Both the position numbers and the translations under genes were made by a program. Shown piece by piece: positions 1 through 8,256 of a DNA stretch of 32,241 nt. Location: NCBI GenBank assembly GCA_029861845.1, contig JAOTYM010000046.1, forward strand, positions 1-32,241. Reading direction: 5' to 3'. The stretch is from Gammaproteobacteria bacterium. Lineage in GTDB: Bacteria; Pseudomonadota; Gammaproteobacteria; Acidiferrobacterales; SPGG2. How positions within the stretch are numbered: position 1 is the stretch's first letter; each line of letters begins with the position of its first letter. The notes under the pieces were generated by a model. It was not told the origin of the DNA and searched no databases. It worked only from the letters and a program-made list of their open reading frames with translations.

Positions 1-1691
1 ATCCATATGCCGCTCAACAGCCAGGAATACGCGTAGGTTCCGAACAATACCAGTACAAAGGTAATGACGATGTCAGTCGCGCTTCCGTTCAGCGAGAACC
101 CCGGGACATAACCGAACAAGAATGGCGCCAGGTACAAGAACTTGGCGAACTTGAAGGCGGTCAACGCGGTTAACCACATGTTGGCCTTGGCAATGGTGGC
201 GCCGGCAAAAGCCGCAATGCACACCGGCGGGGTGATGTTGGAATCCTGTGACAACCAGTACACAATCATATGCGCGGCGATTTCGTTGACACCGAGGTGA
301 GTCAAGGCCGGCACGGCTACGACCGCGGTGATTAGGTAGGCAGCGGTTACCGGAACGCCCATGCCGAGTATCAGCGAGGCCAGGGCGATCAGAAGTATGG
401 TCAAGAACAGCCTGCCGTCGGCGAGCTCGATCACGATATCCGCAAAGGTGAGCACCAAGCCGCTGTAGGTCAGGACGCCGATGATGATGCCAATAACTCC
501 AACAACGGCGCCGATCTTAAGACTGCTCTCCGTACCCGCCCGAGATGCCTCCACGAATCCTTTCAGATCAATCCGCGTGTCCTTTCTGAACCAGCTTATG
601 ACGATACAGGTGACCACGCCCAGGATCGCCGAATAGCCGGGGGAGTACCCCGAAAGCATAAAGACCGTGATCACCACCAGCGGCAGGATATAGAACCATT
701 CCTTCTTGAAGATCTCCATGGCGCTCGTGGCAGACTTTTCCCCAACGATGTGGTGCTTTTTTGCCTCGTAATGCACCATGACGTAGACGCTGAAAAAGTA
801 CATGAACGCAGGAAAGATGGCGACCAGCATGATCTGTGAATAGGGCACACCGGTCAGCTCCGCCATGATGAAGCCCCCCGCCCCCATGATGGGGGGCATG
901 AACATCCCGCCGATGGAGGCAGCCGGCTCAATCCCGCCGGCGACATGCGGCTTGAATCCCGCCTTTTTCATCATCGGGATAGTGAACGCCCCGGTGGAGA
1001 CGGTATTGGCGATGGCGCTACCTGAAATGGAGCCGAACAGGCCGCTGGCAATTACTGAGACCTTGCCCGGGCCACCGACCCTATGCCCGACCGCAGCAAG
1101 CGGGAAATCGATAAAAAATTTCTGCGCTCCGCATTTTTCCAAAAACGCCCCGAAAATGACGAACAGGACCACGTAGGTCGCCAGGACATTGGCCATGATG
1201 CCGAACACGCCATCGCTCTTATAGAAAATGGAGGTACACAGTGCCGGAAACGTATCACCGGCATGCGAGATAATCTCCGGCGCATACTCGCCATAAACGC
1301 CATAAAGCAGCATCAGGGCCCCGAGGATAACGAAAACGGTGCCAACCACCCGTCTGGCCAACTCGACGCCGACGAGGACACCCACGACTGCGATCATCAT
1401 ATCGAGATCCGTCTCAGCGCCGGTGCGGTAATTGATCGCCTCAAAATTCAGGATCCAGTAGCCGATAGTCACAATGGAAAGCAGAATAAGAACGTAATCG
1501 ACCACCCGCATCAGCGGATTCTTAGACTTGTACAACAGAAACACCAAGATGTAGGTTATGACTATATAGATCCCGCGATGATACTGGGTGGCCGCCGGCT
1601 GTAGCACCGCTGCATACGAGTAGAACAGCACGAGAACAAGCGCGCACGCATCGAATATTATTTTTTCAAATTTGTGTAATTGCTCGTACAT
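1..1691 (-). CDS. TRAP transporter fused permease, TAXI type (3' end cut off by window edge)
   Basis: The minus frame is open from an ATG at 1691-1689 to the left edge, about 563 codons, so the C-terminus is missing. The translation begins MYEQLHKFEKIIFD and is almost entirely hydrophobic, with many membrane segments. It carries the glycine/serine-rich block typical of the large TRAP permease subunit (VIASGLFGSISGSAIANTV, then EPAASIGGMFMPPIMGAGGF) and a later repeat of the same kind (ALASLILGMGVPVTAAYL, then DSNITPPVCIAAFAGA). This fits the fused 4TM/12TM permeases (DctQ-DctM fusion) of tripartite ATP-independent transporters, which use an ion gradient and an extracytoplasmic binding protein. 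The TAXI binding-protein gene lies immediately upstream in the same orientation, which supports the assignment. The start is preceded by an AAGGTGAGCG-like ribosome site. The substrate is unknown; TAXI systems often carry C4/C5-dicarboxylates or related acids. Confidence 0.9.
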   Translation of the reverse strand, partial: MYEQLHKFEKIIFDACALVLVLFYSYAAVLQPAATQYHRGIYIVITYILVFLLYKSKNPLMRVVDYVLILLSIVTIGYWILNFEAINYRTGAETDLDMMIAVVGVLVGVELARRVVGTVFVILGALMLLYGVYGEYAPEIISHAGDTFPALCTSIFYKSDGVFGIMANVLATYVVLFVIFGAFLEKCGAQKFFIDFPLAAVGHRVGGPGKVSVIASGLFGSISGSAIANTVSTGAFTIPMMKKAGFKPHVAGGIEPAASIGGMFMPPIMGAGGFIMAELTGVPYSQIMLVAIFPAFMYFFSVYVMVHYEAKKHHIVGEKSATSAMEIFKKEWFYILPLVVITVFMLSGYSPGYSAILGVVTCIVISWFRKDTRIDLKGFVEASRAGTESSLKIGAVVGVIGIIIGVLTYSGLVLTFADIVIELADGRLFLTILLIALASLILGMGVPVTAAYLITAVVAVPALTHLGVNEIAAHMIVYWLSQDSNITPPVCIAAFAGATIAKANMWLTALTAFKFAKFLYLAPFLFGYVPGFSLNGSATDIVITFVLVLFGTYAYSWLLSGIW

Positions 1692-1729
1692 CGCTCACCT
1701 TCCTGATTTCAGCCGGCATGCCCATAAAA

Positions 1730-1765
1730 CCAAGAGGACGGAATACAAACATTCCGTCCTCTTGG
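1730..1765 (-). terminator. Perfect 15-bp hairpin between binding protein and permease genes
   Basis: CCAAGAGGACGGAAT and ATTCCGTCCTCTTGG form a perfect 15-bp stem around a 6-nt loop (ACAAAC). It lies 10 nt after the TAXI binding-protein stop and about 40 nt before the permease start. On the minus strand the stem is followed only by GTTTTATGG, a weak U-run. An intra-operon attenuator or mRNA-stabilising hairpin, which would make more binding protein than permease, is therefore more likely than a full terminator. Confidence 0.65.
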
Positions 1766-1775
1766 CCCTGGGCGA

Positions 1776-2750
1776 TTACTTCAAGACGCCTTTTTCTTTC
1801 CAGAACTTGGCGGCTCCGGGGTGAAACGGGGTAACAATACCGTTGGCCCCTGTCTTAATGCTCATCTCTTTGAAGGTCTTTTTCTGGCCAACCATGTGTT
1901 TCAATCCTTCGTCTGTGTAAATCGTCGCCAGCAACTTGTACACTACGTCATCGGGCACCTTGGAATTGGCAACCCACAGGGTTGAATCCTGGAACGACGG
2001 GGTGGTAGCGCCCACGCCCTTGTACGTGCCGGCCGGAACGGCCAGTTTCGAGAAATAGGGATATTTCTTGTAGAAGCCGCTTTCTTCGGCGTCTTTGTCC
2101 AGGTCCACGAGGGCAATGTCATTAGTCTGTGCCGCCATGATGACGGCGCCGCTGGGGAAGGCCGTGAACAGCCAGAACGCATCCAGCTGGTTGTTACCAA
2201 ACGCAGCCGCCGCGTCGTTGTAGCCCATGGCATTGCGCTCGATCTTGTCCCAGACACCGAGATGGCTGAAGAATAACTCGGCATTGGCGAAGGCACCGGA
2301 ACCGGCATTGCCGACGCCGACCTTTTTTCCCGCGAGGTCCTTGGTGCTCTTGATGCCCGAGTCAGCACGGACCACCAGCTGCGCCGGGGCCCCATACAGA
2401 TAGGCAACGGCCAACACATCTTCATACTTTCTGGTGTCCTTTTTTAGCTGTCCATTTCTGCCCAGGTAAACATGACCCGAATAAACCACGCCCATGTGAG
2501 ATCTGCCTGCGTTTACCTTGCGAAGGTTCTCCACCGACCCAGCTGATGATTGCGCCTTGACGGTGAAATCCTTTATTTCTTTTACCGGACCATAGACCTG
2601 AACCGCATTAGCCACTACTTGAAAGGTGCCGCCGGCAGGTCCACCGCCAAAAACGATCCGCTTGGCCGCATCCGCATCCGGCGAGAAACTAAACAACGCC
2701 GCCATTAACGCGAAGCTAGTCGCCATGAGCGAGTTAAATAGTTTTTTCAT
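1776..2750 (-). CDS. TAXI family TRAP transporter solute-binding subunit
   Basis: The product is 324 aa and is the periplasmic binding protein of a TRAP transporter. The start at 2750 (MKKLFNSLMATSF) is preferred over an upstream in-frame ATG at 2771 because AGGAGG lies 8 nt before it. A cleavable signal peptide follows (about residues 1-28, ending PDADA). The mature protein opens with KRIVFGGGPAGGTFQVVANA, the glycine-rich opening typical of TAXI proteins, and later shows KSTKDLAGKKVGVGNAGSGA and a C-terminal FHPGAAKFWKEKG. Length and order match the family. It precedes the permease gene with a hairpin between them. The ligand cannot be read from the sequence. Confidence 0.92.
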   Translation of the reverse strand: MKKLFNSLMATSFALMAALFSFSPDADAAKRIVFGGGPAGGTFQVVANAVQVYGPVKEIKDFTVKAQSSAGSVENLRKVNAGRSHMGVVYSGHVYLGRNGQLKKDTRKYEDVLAVAYLYGAPAQLVVRADSGIKSTKDLAGKKVGVGNAGSGAFANAELFFSHLGVWDKIERNAMGYNDAAAAFGNNQLDAFWLFTAFPSGAVIMAAQTNDIALVDLDKDAEESGFYKKYPYFSKLAVPAGTYKGVGATTPSFQDSTLWVANSKVPDDVVYKLLATIYTDEGLKHMVGQKKTFKEMSIKTGANGIVTPFHPGAAKFWKEKGVLK

Positions 2751-2851
2751 GCTCGATACCTCCTGTTGCACTCTGTCGATGGTTGCCCGGTTGGGGTCTG
2801 TTAAAACAAGAACGTGTTCAATGTCATAGTCTATCGGCGTTTACTAATCCT

Positions 2852-4039
2852 CTATGGCGTTGGCACGGTCAATTTGGAGGTCGCGATATCCTCCGGCCAA
2901 ACAACCTCGAATGCCTCATCAACGACCTGCAGCACCATAGTCGGGAGACTGTTCTGACGCTCAAATTTCCCGTACTGCTGAAACACCACTGGACCGAAAG
3001 CCGTTTTAACGTTGGTCTCGTTCAAGGCCGCCCGGATGCTTTCGGGGCGAAACGAATCTGCCCGCTTCAGAACATCCGCTACCACGAACAGTGCCGCATA
3101 CGCCTCGGCGCCATGATAGTCCGGGGATACAGAATACTTTTTCTGATAAAAGTTATAGTATTCCTGCGCCCCGGGATAAGGCAGCTGTTGTGTCCACAGG
3201 GTGGCGGTGAGCACACCCTCGGCCGCGTCGCCGGCCATGCTAATAAATTTCTGATGTGTGAAACCGCCGGCACCGCCGATCAGCAATGAATCGATTTTGC
3301 GTTCCCGAAGTGTCTTCACCAATAATACGGCATCGTTCAAGTACGAAACCATGTAGATGACGTCAGGGGTATCGTCCCGCAGAGGTTCAAGAATGTCCTG
3401 AAAGTATGCCGCATTCGCGCGCTCTTTGTGGTAGGGAATGAGCTTGCTCAACGCGATATCGTACTCACGGCAGAACCACATCATCCGCAACGCTGCGCCG
3501 GTTCCATAGGGGCTATTCTCATAAACGATTGCCATCGATGTCGGCTTGATATGTTTCTGCAGCAGTTCTTCGACCCCTTTTGCATATTCTCCGGCCGGCG
3601 GGTTCATTCTGTATACGTTGGTCCATTTTCGTTGCGTGATCCTGTCGTCCGCAGCGGTCGTTATCAATAAAGGCACGTTTAATTTATCCGCTATGCGGGC
3701 CGTATACACAGTGTTACTGCTTGCATAACCGCCCACTAACATGACTGGCGCGCTTTGTTTAATCAATTGTCTGACCGCATTTTCCCCTGCCTCTCGTTTC
3801 CCCCGGTCGTCGGCAAACACAAGGTTCAGCGGCCTGCCCTTGATGCCGCCGTCTCGGTTGATGGTGTCCAACGCCATTTGATAGGAATTTCTCATCATTG
3901 CTGCATAGGGGTAGGTCTCGGAATGAAGCACTCCGATCGTAATCGGTTCGGATGCCTCGGTGGTTCTCGGGCCATGGGCAACGCCAATAACCAAAAAGAC
4001 GATTAAAAGGCAGCGCAAAAGCATTGATCTGGCCATCAT
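2852..4039 (-). CDS. ABC transporter substrate-binding protein, Leu/Ile/Val-type (periplasmic binding protein fold type I)
   Basis: The product is 395 aa. The N-terminus has a hydrophobic export signal (LLRCLLIVFLVIGVAHG, cleavage near residue 30). The mature part starts EPITIGVLHSETYPYAAMMR and continues with the family pattern: MALDTINRDGGIKGRPLNLVFADDRGK (residues ~54-80), a VGGYASSNTVYTA block, IVYENSPYGTGAALRM in the hinge region, and a C-terminal FGPVVFQQYGKFERQN. These features belong to the amino-acid/amide-binding (LivJ-like, PF13458) group. No ABC permease or ATPase genes lie beside it; its 3' neighbour, 101 nt away on the same strand, is the TRAP binding protein. It may serve a transporter encoded elsewhere, or act as a sensory binding protein. 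The ribosome site is weak (GAGCGG) and the start could be the second Met. Confidence 0.85.
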   Translation of the reverse strand: MMARSMLLRCLLIVFLVIGVAHGPRTTEASEPITIGVLHSETYPYAAMMRNSYQMALDTINRDGGIKGRPLNLVFADDRGKREAGENAVRQLIKQSAPVMLVGGYASSNTVYTARIADKLNVPLLITTAADDRITQRKWTNVYRMNPPAGEYAKGVEELLQKHIKPTSMAIVYENSPYGTGAALRMMWFCREYDIALSKLIPYHKERANAAYFQDILEPLRDDTPDVIYMVSYLNDAVLLVKTLRERKIDSLLIGGAGGFTHQKFISMAGDAAEGVLTATLWTQQLPYPGAQEYYNFYQKKYSVSPDYHGAEAYAALFVVADVLKRADSFRPESIRAALNETNVKTAFGPVVFQQYGKFERQNSLPTMVLQVVDEAFEVVWPEDIATSKLTVPTP

Positions 4040-4413
4040 GATTTACCGCTCAATAGCGCTCCAGGTTGGACCTTCTGGAAGTGAGTCAGCAAGAAACCAT
4101 ACAAGATTTAGCGGGTCTTTGATATGGATCAACGAATCGGGCCGAATGACCAAGAAATCGGTATTATGGCATTCATTGAACTAGCGCTGTTGTAGATCAG
4201 GCAAAGACCAACCGATGATGAGGCCGCGATTTCTGGCCCATGTGAATGGTTCGGGCGAGCGATATTAACCGGGAATTGATGGATCGGGATGTGATTACCC
4301 CTCATCCTAACGACCGATTACGCGTCGGTTTCTCTATCTATCAGGATAACGACGATATTGAGCGACCGGTGTGCGCGCTACCGACCGTCGGTGCCGCGGC
4401 CTGGGGAACAGGC
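4040..4413. other. Non-coding gap between ABC binding protein and Lrp gene
   Basis: This is 374 nt with no convincing gene. Open frames here lack ribosome sites and have no recognisable product. It should hold the promoter of the minus-strand binding-protein gene and the end of the Lrp transcript. An ACCGA-TCGGT mini-stem near 4312-4333 is too weak to call a terminator. Confidence 0.5.
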
Positions 4414-4875
4414 TTAGACCGGCAGCGCCGTCGTATATTTTTTTTCTTTCAGCACGAAACTCGTATTTGCGGTACGCACCGCCGGTATGCGCAACAGCTT
4501 TTCCATCAGGAACACTTCGAGTTCCTTCACGCCAGCGGCTACAACTCGAATCAGATAGTCATACTCGCCACTGACCGTGTAGCATTCGAGGATGTTATCG
4601 GATCCAGCGACGAAGGTATCGAATTGTTCTAGTGTCGCCGTGTGATGATCGGCCAGGCTGACATGCACGTACACCATCACGCTAAGACCTAATCGCTCGC
4701 GATCAAGCAGCGCCACGTAGCGAGTGATCACACCGTCTTGCTCAAGCCGATTGACCCGACGCCAGCACGGGGCGCTTGAGAGCTCGACCTGCTCGGCCAG
4801 TTTTTGGTTGGTGATGCGCCCTTGGCGCTGAAGCAGCTCCAGGACCTTTCGGTCAAACCTATCTATTGTACTCAT
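4414..4875 (-). CDS. Lrp/AsnC family transcriptional regulator
   Basis: The product is 153 aa, the usual size. The N-terminal AsnC-type helix-turn-helix is clear: DRKVLELLQRQGRITNQKLA (residues ~8-27), VELSSAPCWRRVNRLEQDGVI (~31-51). The C-terminal RAM/effector domain (~65-150) has the expected LECYTVSGEYDYLIRV and a basic tail FVLKEKKYTTALPV. It probably senses an amino acid. The gene is divergent from phhA (143 nt between starts), so it most likely controls phenylalanine hydroxylase and itself. This role is inferred from position only. The start is immediately downstream of an AGAATATTCT palindrome, and no Shine-Dalgarno is obvious, so translation may be weak or the mRNA short-leadered. Confidence 0.9.
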   Translation of the reverse strand: MSTIDRFDRKVLELLQRQGRITNQKLAEQVELSSAPCWRRVNRLEQDGVITRYVALLDRERLGLSVMVYVHVSLADHHTATLEQFDTFVAGSDNILECYTVSGEYDYLIRVVAAGVKELEVFLMEKLLRIPAVRTANTSFVLKEKKYTTALPV

Positions 4876-5018
4876 ATTGATAGAATATTCTTTCTCTATA
4901 TAGCGTATTATTGATAAATATTGCTAAATATAGGTCAAGAATAAAAAGAATAGCAATAACATTTCGTCAGCGCTATGCGACACTATCTACATGCCCGTGA
5001 AATGACCCTGGTGTAGTC
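4876..5018. promoter_or_regulatory. Divergent lrp-like / phhA control region
   Basis: This AT-rich 143-nt intergenic region contains a perfect palindrome AGAATATTCT at 4882-4891, next to the regulator start. It also has TGATAAATATTGCTA at 4912-4926, which matches about 12 of 15 positions of the E. coli Lrp consensus as I recall it (YAGHAWATTWTDCTR). Further A/T tracts follow up to 4960. This is what an Lrp-family autoregulated divergent promoter would look like. Binding is inferred. Confidence 0.5.
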
Positions 5019-5816
5019 ATGGCGAGCTCATCCAAGTACGTCGCTAAGCAAGCCGATGCCAACGGCGTTATTCGATATACCGACGAAGAACATGCCGTCT
5101 GGTGCGATCTGATTGTTCCTCAGCGCGAGCGCGTGCGTGGCTATGCCTGTCGAGAATACGCCGATGCGCTGGCGCGTATGGAGTTACCCGACGATCGCAT
5201 TCCACAGTGTCGCGAGGTGTCGTCGCTACTACTCGATTACACCGGTTGGCAGATGGTGCCGGTGCCGACGCTGATCGAGTTCACCGAATTCTTTCGTTTA
5301 TTGTCGGAAAGAAAGTTCCCAGCCGCGTCGTTTATTCGCAGTCGCGAAGAAATGGATTACCTACAGGAGCCCGATATATTCCATGAAATCTTTGGCCATG
5401 CGCCGCTGCTGACGGATGCGCGTTACGCCGACTTCGTTGCCGCCTATGGCAGGGCAGGGCTTGCGGCACCGAAAGAAGACCATGTATGGCTGGCAAGGCT
5501 TTTTTGGTTTACGGTTGAGTTTGGCCTAATCGCACGCGATAGCAAGAACGAGGTCTATGGCGCGGGTATTGTGTCTTCGAGATCTGAACTAGGCTATTCC
5601 ATCGACTCCGCAAAACCGCATCGCCGGCACTTCGATATTATCGACATGTTGCGTACACCGTACCGCATCGACATCCTGCAAACCGTCTATTTCGTGATTC
5701 AAAGCTTCGATGAACTATACGAACTCGCCAACCGAGATCTGCTAGCAGCTATTCGCCGCGCTCGGGCGATGGGCATGAAAAGGCCCACTTATGCCCTAGC
5801 TGAATCGGCGGCTTAA
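5019..5816 (+). CDS. phhA: Phenylalanine 4-monooxygenase (phenylalanine hydroxylase)
   Basis: The product is 265 aa, typical of the short monomeric bacterial enzyme, a tetrahydropterin- and non-heme-iron-dependent hydroxylase that converts L-phenylalanine to L-tyrosine in the cytoplasm. The 2-His-1-Glu iron site is visible: H122 and H127 in DIFHEIFGHAPLL, and E167 in WFTVEFGLI. The family core TGWQMVPVPTLI (residues ~75-86), ARLFWFTVEFG and YGAGIVSSRSE are all present. No pterin dehydratase (phhB) gene adjoins it. The divergent Lrp/AsnC gene is the likely regulator. The ATG at 5019 follows an in-frame stop closely, so the start is constrained; the ribosome site is poor. Confidence 0.96.
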   Translation: MASSSKYVAKQADANGVIRYTDEEHAVWCDLIVPQRERVRGYACREYADALARMELPDDRIPQCREVSSLLLDYTGWQMVPVPTLIEFTEFFRLLSERKFPAASFIRSREEMDYLQEPDIFHEIFGHAPLLTDARYADFVAAYGRAGLAAPKEDHVWLARLFWFTVEFGLIARDSKNEVYGAGIVSSRSELGYSIDSAKPHRRHFDIIDMLRTPYRIDILQTVYFVIQSFDELYELANRDLLAAIRRARAMGMKRPTYALAESAA

Positions 5817-5868
5817 ATAAGCTTTGAGCGACGAATAGATTGTCGATTTCCTCGACGTACGAAAGTGA

Positions 5869-6282
5869 TCAGAATTGCGGCAGCAGCACACTGTCGATAA
5901 TGACAATTTTGCCGTTACTCGTGCGCACTATCTGACAATCCGCGTTCGATTGATTGATCTGTAACGTCTTGCCGTCTCGGTTATAGAAGACGGTTTGGCC
6001 TTGTAGTGTCTTCACCTCCCTAGGCCTGAACGTCAGGCGGGGGTCTCGTATGTTTGATGATACGTGATATAACAGGACGGTCCTCAGAACATCGACGTTT
6101 GCCGGTGCCTTCAGGAAGCCTACTAGGCCTTCTGGCAACTTTGCAAAGGCGTCGTTGGTTGGGGCGTATATCGTGAAACGACCCGGCCCGCTTAGGGCCG
6201 CTACCAGATCCGTAGCACCTGGACCCTGGCTGGCCGCAACGAGAAGCTCTACGAGTATCGAAAACGAATCCGGAAATTCCAT
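5869..6282 (-). CDS. FAS1 (fasciclin) domain protein, 5' end uncertain
   Basis: The ATG-initiated frame encodes 137 aa that are one FAS1 domain: RFTIYAPTNDAFAKLPEG (H1 box, residues ~35-52), LLYHVSSNIRD, and the C-terminal KIVIIDSVLLPQF (H2 box). FAS1 proteins are usually secreted or surface adhesion modules. The conserved domain clearly begins before the ATG: the same frame upstream reads DFEGTIVDAA, matching the usual first helix, yet no ATG, GTG or TTG occurs in frame back to the stop near 6508. An ATG at 6334, preceded by GGTGG, is in another frame and would read into this one after a single-base shift around 6305-6330. So either a rare start codon (CTG at 6339) is used, or the gene carries a frameshift. 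No signal peptide is visible. Confidence 0.75.
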   Translation of the reverse strand: MEFPDSFSILVELLVAASQGPGATDLVAALSGPGRFTIYAPTNDAFAKLPEGLVGFLKAPANVDVLRTVLLYHVSSNIRDPRLTFRPREVKTLQGQTVFYNRDGKTLQINQSNADCQIVRTSNGKIVIIDSVLLPQF

Positions 6283-6398
6283 TGCAGCGTCGACGATCGT
6301 ACCCTCAAAATCTACGGGCGAGGTGCGAAGGCATTGCAGAATGCCACCGAAGCTGCCGCGGTAACTATCGGCGTGCGGAGGGTTACGAGATAAGAACG

Positions 6399-7259
6399 AT
6401 GCGTTGGCGGAGAGGAAGACGTAGTACGAATATTGAAGATCGCCGCGGCATGCGGCCGAGCATGCGCCGTGAGGCGAGTATTGGTGGCGGCGGCATCATC
6501 TTGGCCGTTATTGCCGTATTCTTCCTTGGTGCCGATCCGGCGCAAATTATCGGCATGTTAGTGGGCGGCGGCGGACAGCTGTCGGCCCCGGCACCGTCCG
6601 CACGGCAAAAGGCCACCGAGGATGAGCTGGCCGATTTTGTATCAGTGGTAGTCGCCGATACGGAAGATACCTGGGGACCGATCTTTCGATCTGCCGGCTA
6701 TCGCTATCAACCGGCCAAGCTCGTGCTCTATAGCGGCATGGTCCACTTTGCCTGTGGAACCGGTTCTTCCGCCGCCGGGCCGTTTTATTGTCCGGGGGAT
6801 CACAAAGTATATCTCGACCTCGGGTTCTTAAGAGAGCTAAAGCGGCTGGGGGCACCGGGCGACTTTGCTTTTGCCTATGTAATCGCGCACGAGATCGGTC
6901 ATCATGTGCAGAATTTACTCGGTGTTTCTCAGCAAATCCGTCAAACGCAGCAGCGAGTCAGTCGTAGAGAAGCCAATGCGCTTTCGATACTTACCGAGTT
7001 GCAGGCCGACTGTTACGCTGGTGTGTGGGCACACCACGCGCAGTCGCAAAGACAAATCCTAGAGCGGGGTGATATCGAAGAAGGCCTGGGCGCAGCTGCC
7101 GCGGTCGGGGATGATCGCTTGCAGCAAATGACTGGCCGTGGGATTCATCCAGAATCATTTACCCACGGTTCGTCCGAGCAACGCATGCGATGGTTCAAGA
7201 GCGGTTTTCAGTCGGGTGACTCGAGTGCCTGCGATACGTTTGCTCAAGCAAGATCGTGA
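6399..7259 (+). CDS. ypfJ: Neutral zinc metallopeptidase, YpfJ family
   Basis: The product is 286 aa from the ATG at 6399, giving MRWRRGRRSTNIEDRRG, the family's usual N-terminus; the open frame extends 39 codons further upstream without family similarity. A single membrane anchor follows (GGGIILAVIAVFFLGADPAQI, ~30-50). The catalytic zinc site is HEIGHH (H164, E165, H168), with the downstream ELQADCYAGVWAHHA helix and the C-terminal HGSSEQRMRWFKSGF typical of PF04228. It is probably an inner-membrane-anchored peptidase with its domain in the periplasm; substrates are unknown. The gene is divergent from the FAS1 gene. Its own RBS is weak (GAGATAAG). Confidence 0.92.
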   Translation: MRWRRGRRSTNIEDRRGMRPSMRREASIGGGGIILAVIAVFFLGADPAQIIGMLVGGGGQLSAPAPSARQKATEDELADFVSVVVADTEDTWGPIFRSAGYRYQPAKLVLYSGMVHFACGTGSSAAGPFYCPGDHKVYLDLGFLRELKRLGAPGDFAFAYVIAHEIGHHVQNLLGVSQQIRQTQQRVSRREANALSILTELQADCYAGVWAHHAQSQRQILERGDIEEGLGAAAAVGDDRLQQMTGRGIHPESFTHGSSEQRMRWFKSGFQSGDSSACDTFAQARS

Positions 7260-7381
7260 TCGAAATTGGAGGTGTCATAGGCAATGAACGGATCCCCCGA
7301 CAAAAGGGCAACCGTGGATGAGATATCGATGATCACACCTGATTTGGAGTAGCAGCGGTCGGACTAGTCTGTGCCAAACCT

Positions 7382-7852
7382 TTACACTATCGGGATTGCT
7401 CGGAGCAAGTCGAGTTGGTGCCAGATCAGGCCCAAATATATCAGCAGTGACGCTACCAACATGTGGTAGACACGCAGCACGCCAAACACCCGAAACCGCT
7501 GGTGCATTACCAGCCACACTATGCAAAAACCAGTGACGGCTAGCTTCACAATAAAGAACAGTTGATGGTCGATGCTAAGCAACCAGTTTAAAAAGGGATT
7601 AACCTCCTCGGCACCAAATTCCAATAACAGCAATGTGAAGTAAGCATCCGCGATAGACAGCAACATGACAGCCAATGCCATGACCAGCAGCCACAGTCCG
7701 TGGCTGTCGACGTAATGGCCGCGCCACTGTATGTCCAAGCGCCGATCGTGGGTGCGCCGATTCCGATACATCGAGCACAATAGGCCTCGCAGCGTCTGTT
7801 GTCGCCGATGCGCACGGCGCGACTGAGCGTGCCCTGTGGTCGATGTCACCAT
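7382..7852 (-). CDS. Small integral membrane protein, DUF5658-like
   Basis: The product is 156 aa. It has a basic, arginine-rich cytoplasmic N-terminus (residues 1-45), then three membrane segments: LWLLVMALAVMLLSIADAYF (~53-73), LFFIVKLAVTGFCIVWLVM (~98-117) and VYHMLVASLLIYLGLIWHQL (~128-148). The motif DAYFTLLLLEFGAEEVNPFLNWLL (acidic residue in helix 1, then E-x-NP) and the lysine in the second helix are the signature I associate with DUF5658 proteins. Function is unknown. The start at 7852 is the longest option; an internal Met at residue 28 (MYRNRR) could be the true start, since no good ribosome site precedes 7852. Confidence 0.7.
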   Translation of the reverse strand: MVTSTTGHAQSRRAHRRQQTLRGLLCSMYRNRRTHDRRLDIQWRGHYVDSHGLWLLVMALAVMLLSIADAYFTLLLLEFGAEEVNPFLNWLLSIDHQLFFIVKLAVTGFCIVWLVMHQRFRVFGVLRVYHMLVASLLIYLGLIWHQLDLLRAIPIV

Positions 7853-8256
7853 GGCCGAATACCACGCTGCGGACAGGGTGAGTGGCGTTGAGAGCTAGGG
7901 GGGGTGGGACGCCGTGTGTGGGCAATCGTCTGGGCAATAACGCCAGAACAACCGAGCAATTTGATACCGAGTCCGTTCGGGCATTGGAATTCGCTTCTCA
8001 CAGTGCCCTCGCAGAATGCGGTCGCACCCGCGAGGCCGACCGAGACCACGACATTGTCGCCGACCGAGACAAAATTGGCAAGCAGACCATGCCCGGTTCA
8101 CCCTAAATATACTATCGGATCAAATACTTATCATTATTTTCGGTCATTCGACCTAGGCCCCTGGCCAGCCTGTCCGTCTAGCAGTCCGTTGGTGCTCGCC
8201 TATACTTGCGTGGGGGCCACGCCCGGTAAGGCTTCTGGAGGTAGTGCAGTACGGAA
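7853..8256. other. Gap with no supported gene upstream of FHA-GGDEF gene
   Basis: This is 404 nt. Overlapping short frames on both strands lack ribosome sites and family similarity. A 12-bp direct repeat GCCGACCGAGAC occurs twice near 8035-8070. The AT-rich stretch at about 8103-8150 probably holds the promoter of the FHA-GGDEF gene. Confidence 0.45.

Noticed and set aside
865..1604. Plus-strand open frames of 103 and 173 codons under the TRAP permease
   Set aside because: They are antisense shadows of the permease frame, rich in P/M or H/R with no family pattern and no ribosome site.
4246..4632. 128-codon plus-strand frame
   Set aside because: It overlaps the well-supported Lrp gene antisense and its unique part has no similarity to anything I recognise.
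5842..5856. GTCGA-TTTCC-TCGAC stem between phhA and the FAS1 gene
   Set aside because: A 5-bp stem without a T-run on either strand is too weak to call a terminator.
7268..7352. GGAGGT followed by a short frame (MNGSPDKRATVDE...) after ypfJ
   Set aside because: Only about 22 codons, no recognisable product; a chance ribosome-like site cannot be excluded.
8035..8070. 12-bp direct repeat GCCGACCGAGAC as a possible iteron or CRISPR-like unit
   Set aside because: There are only two copies, with no further spacing pattern.
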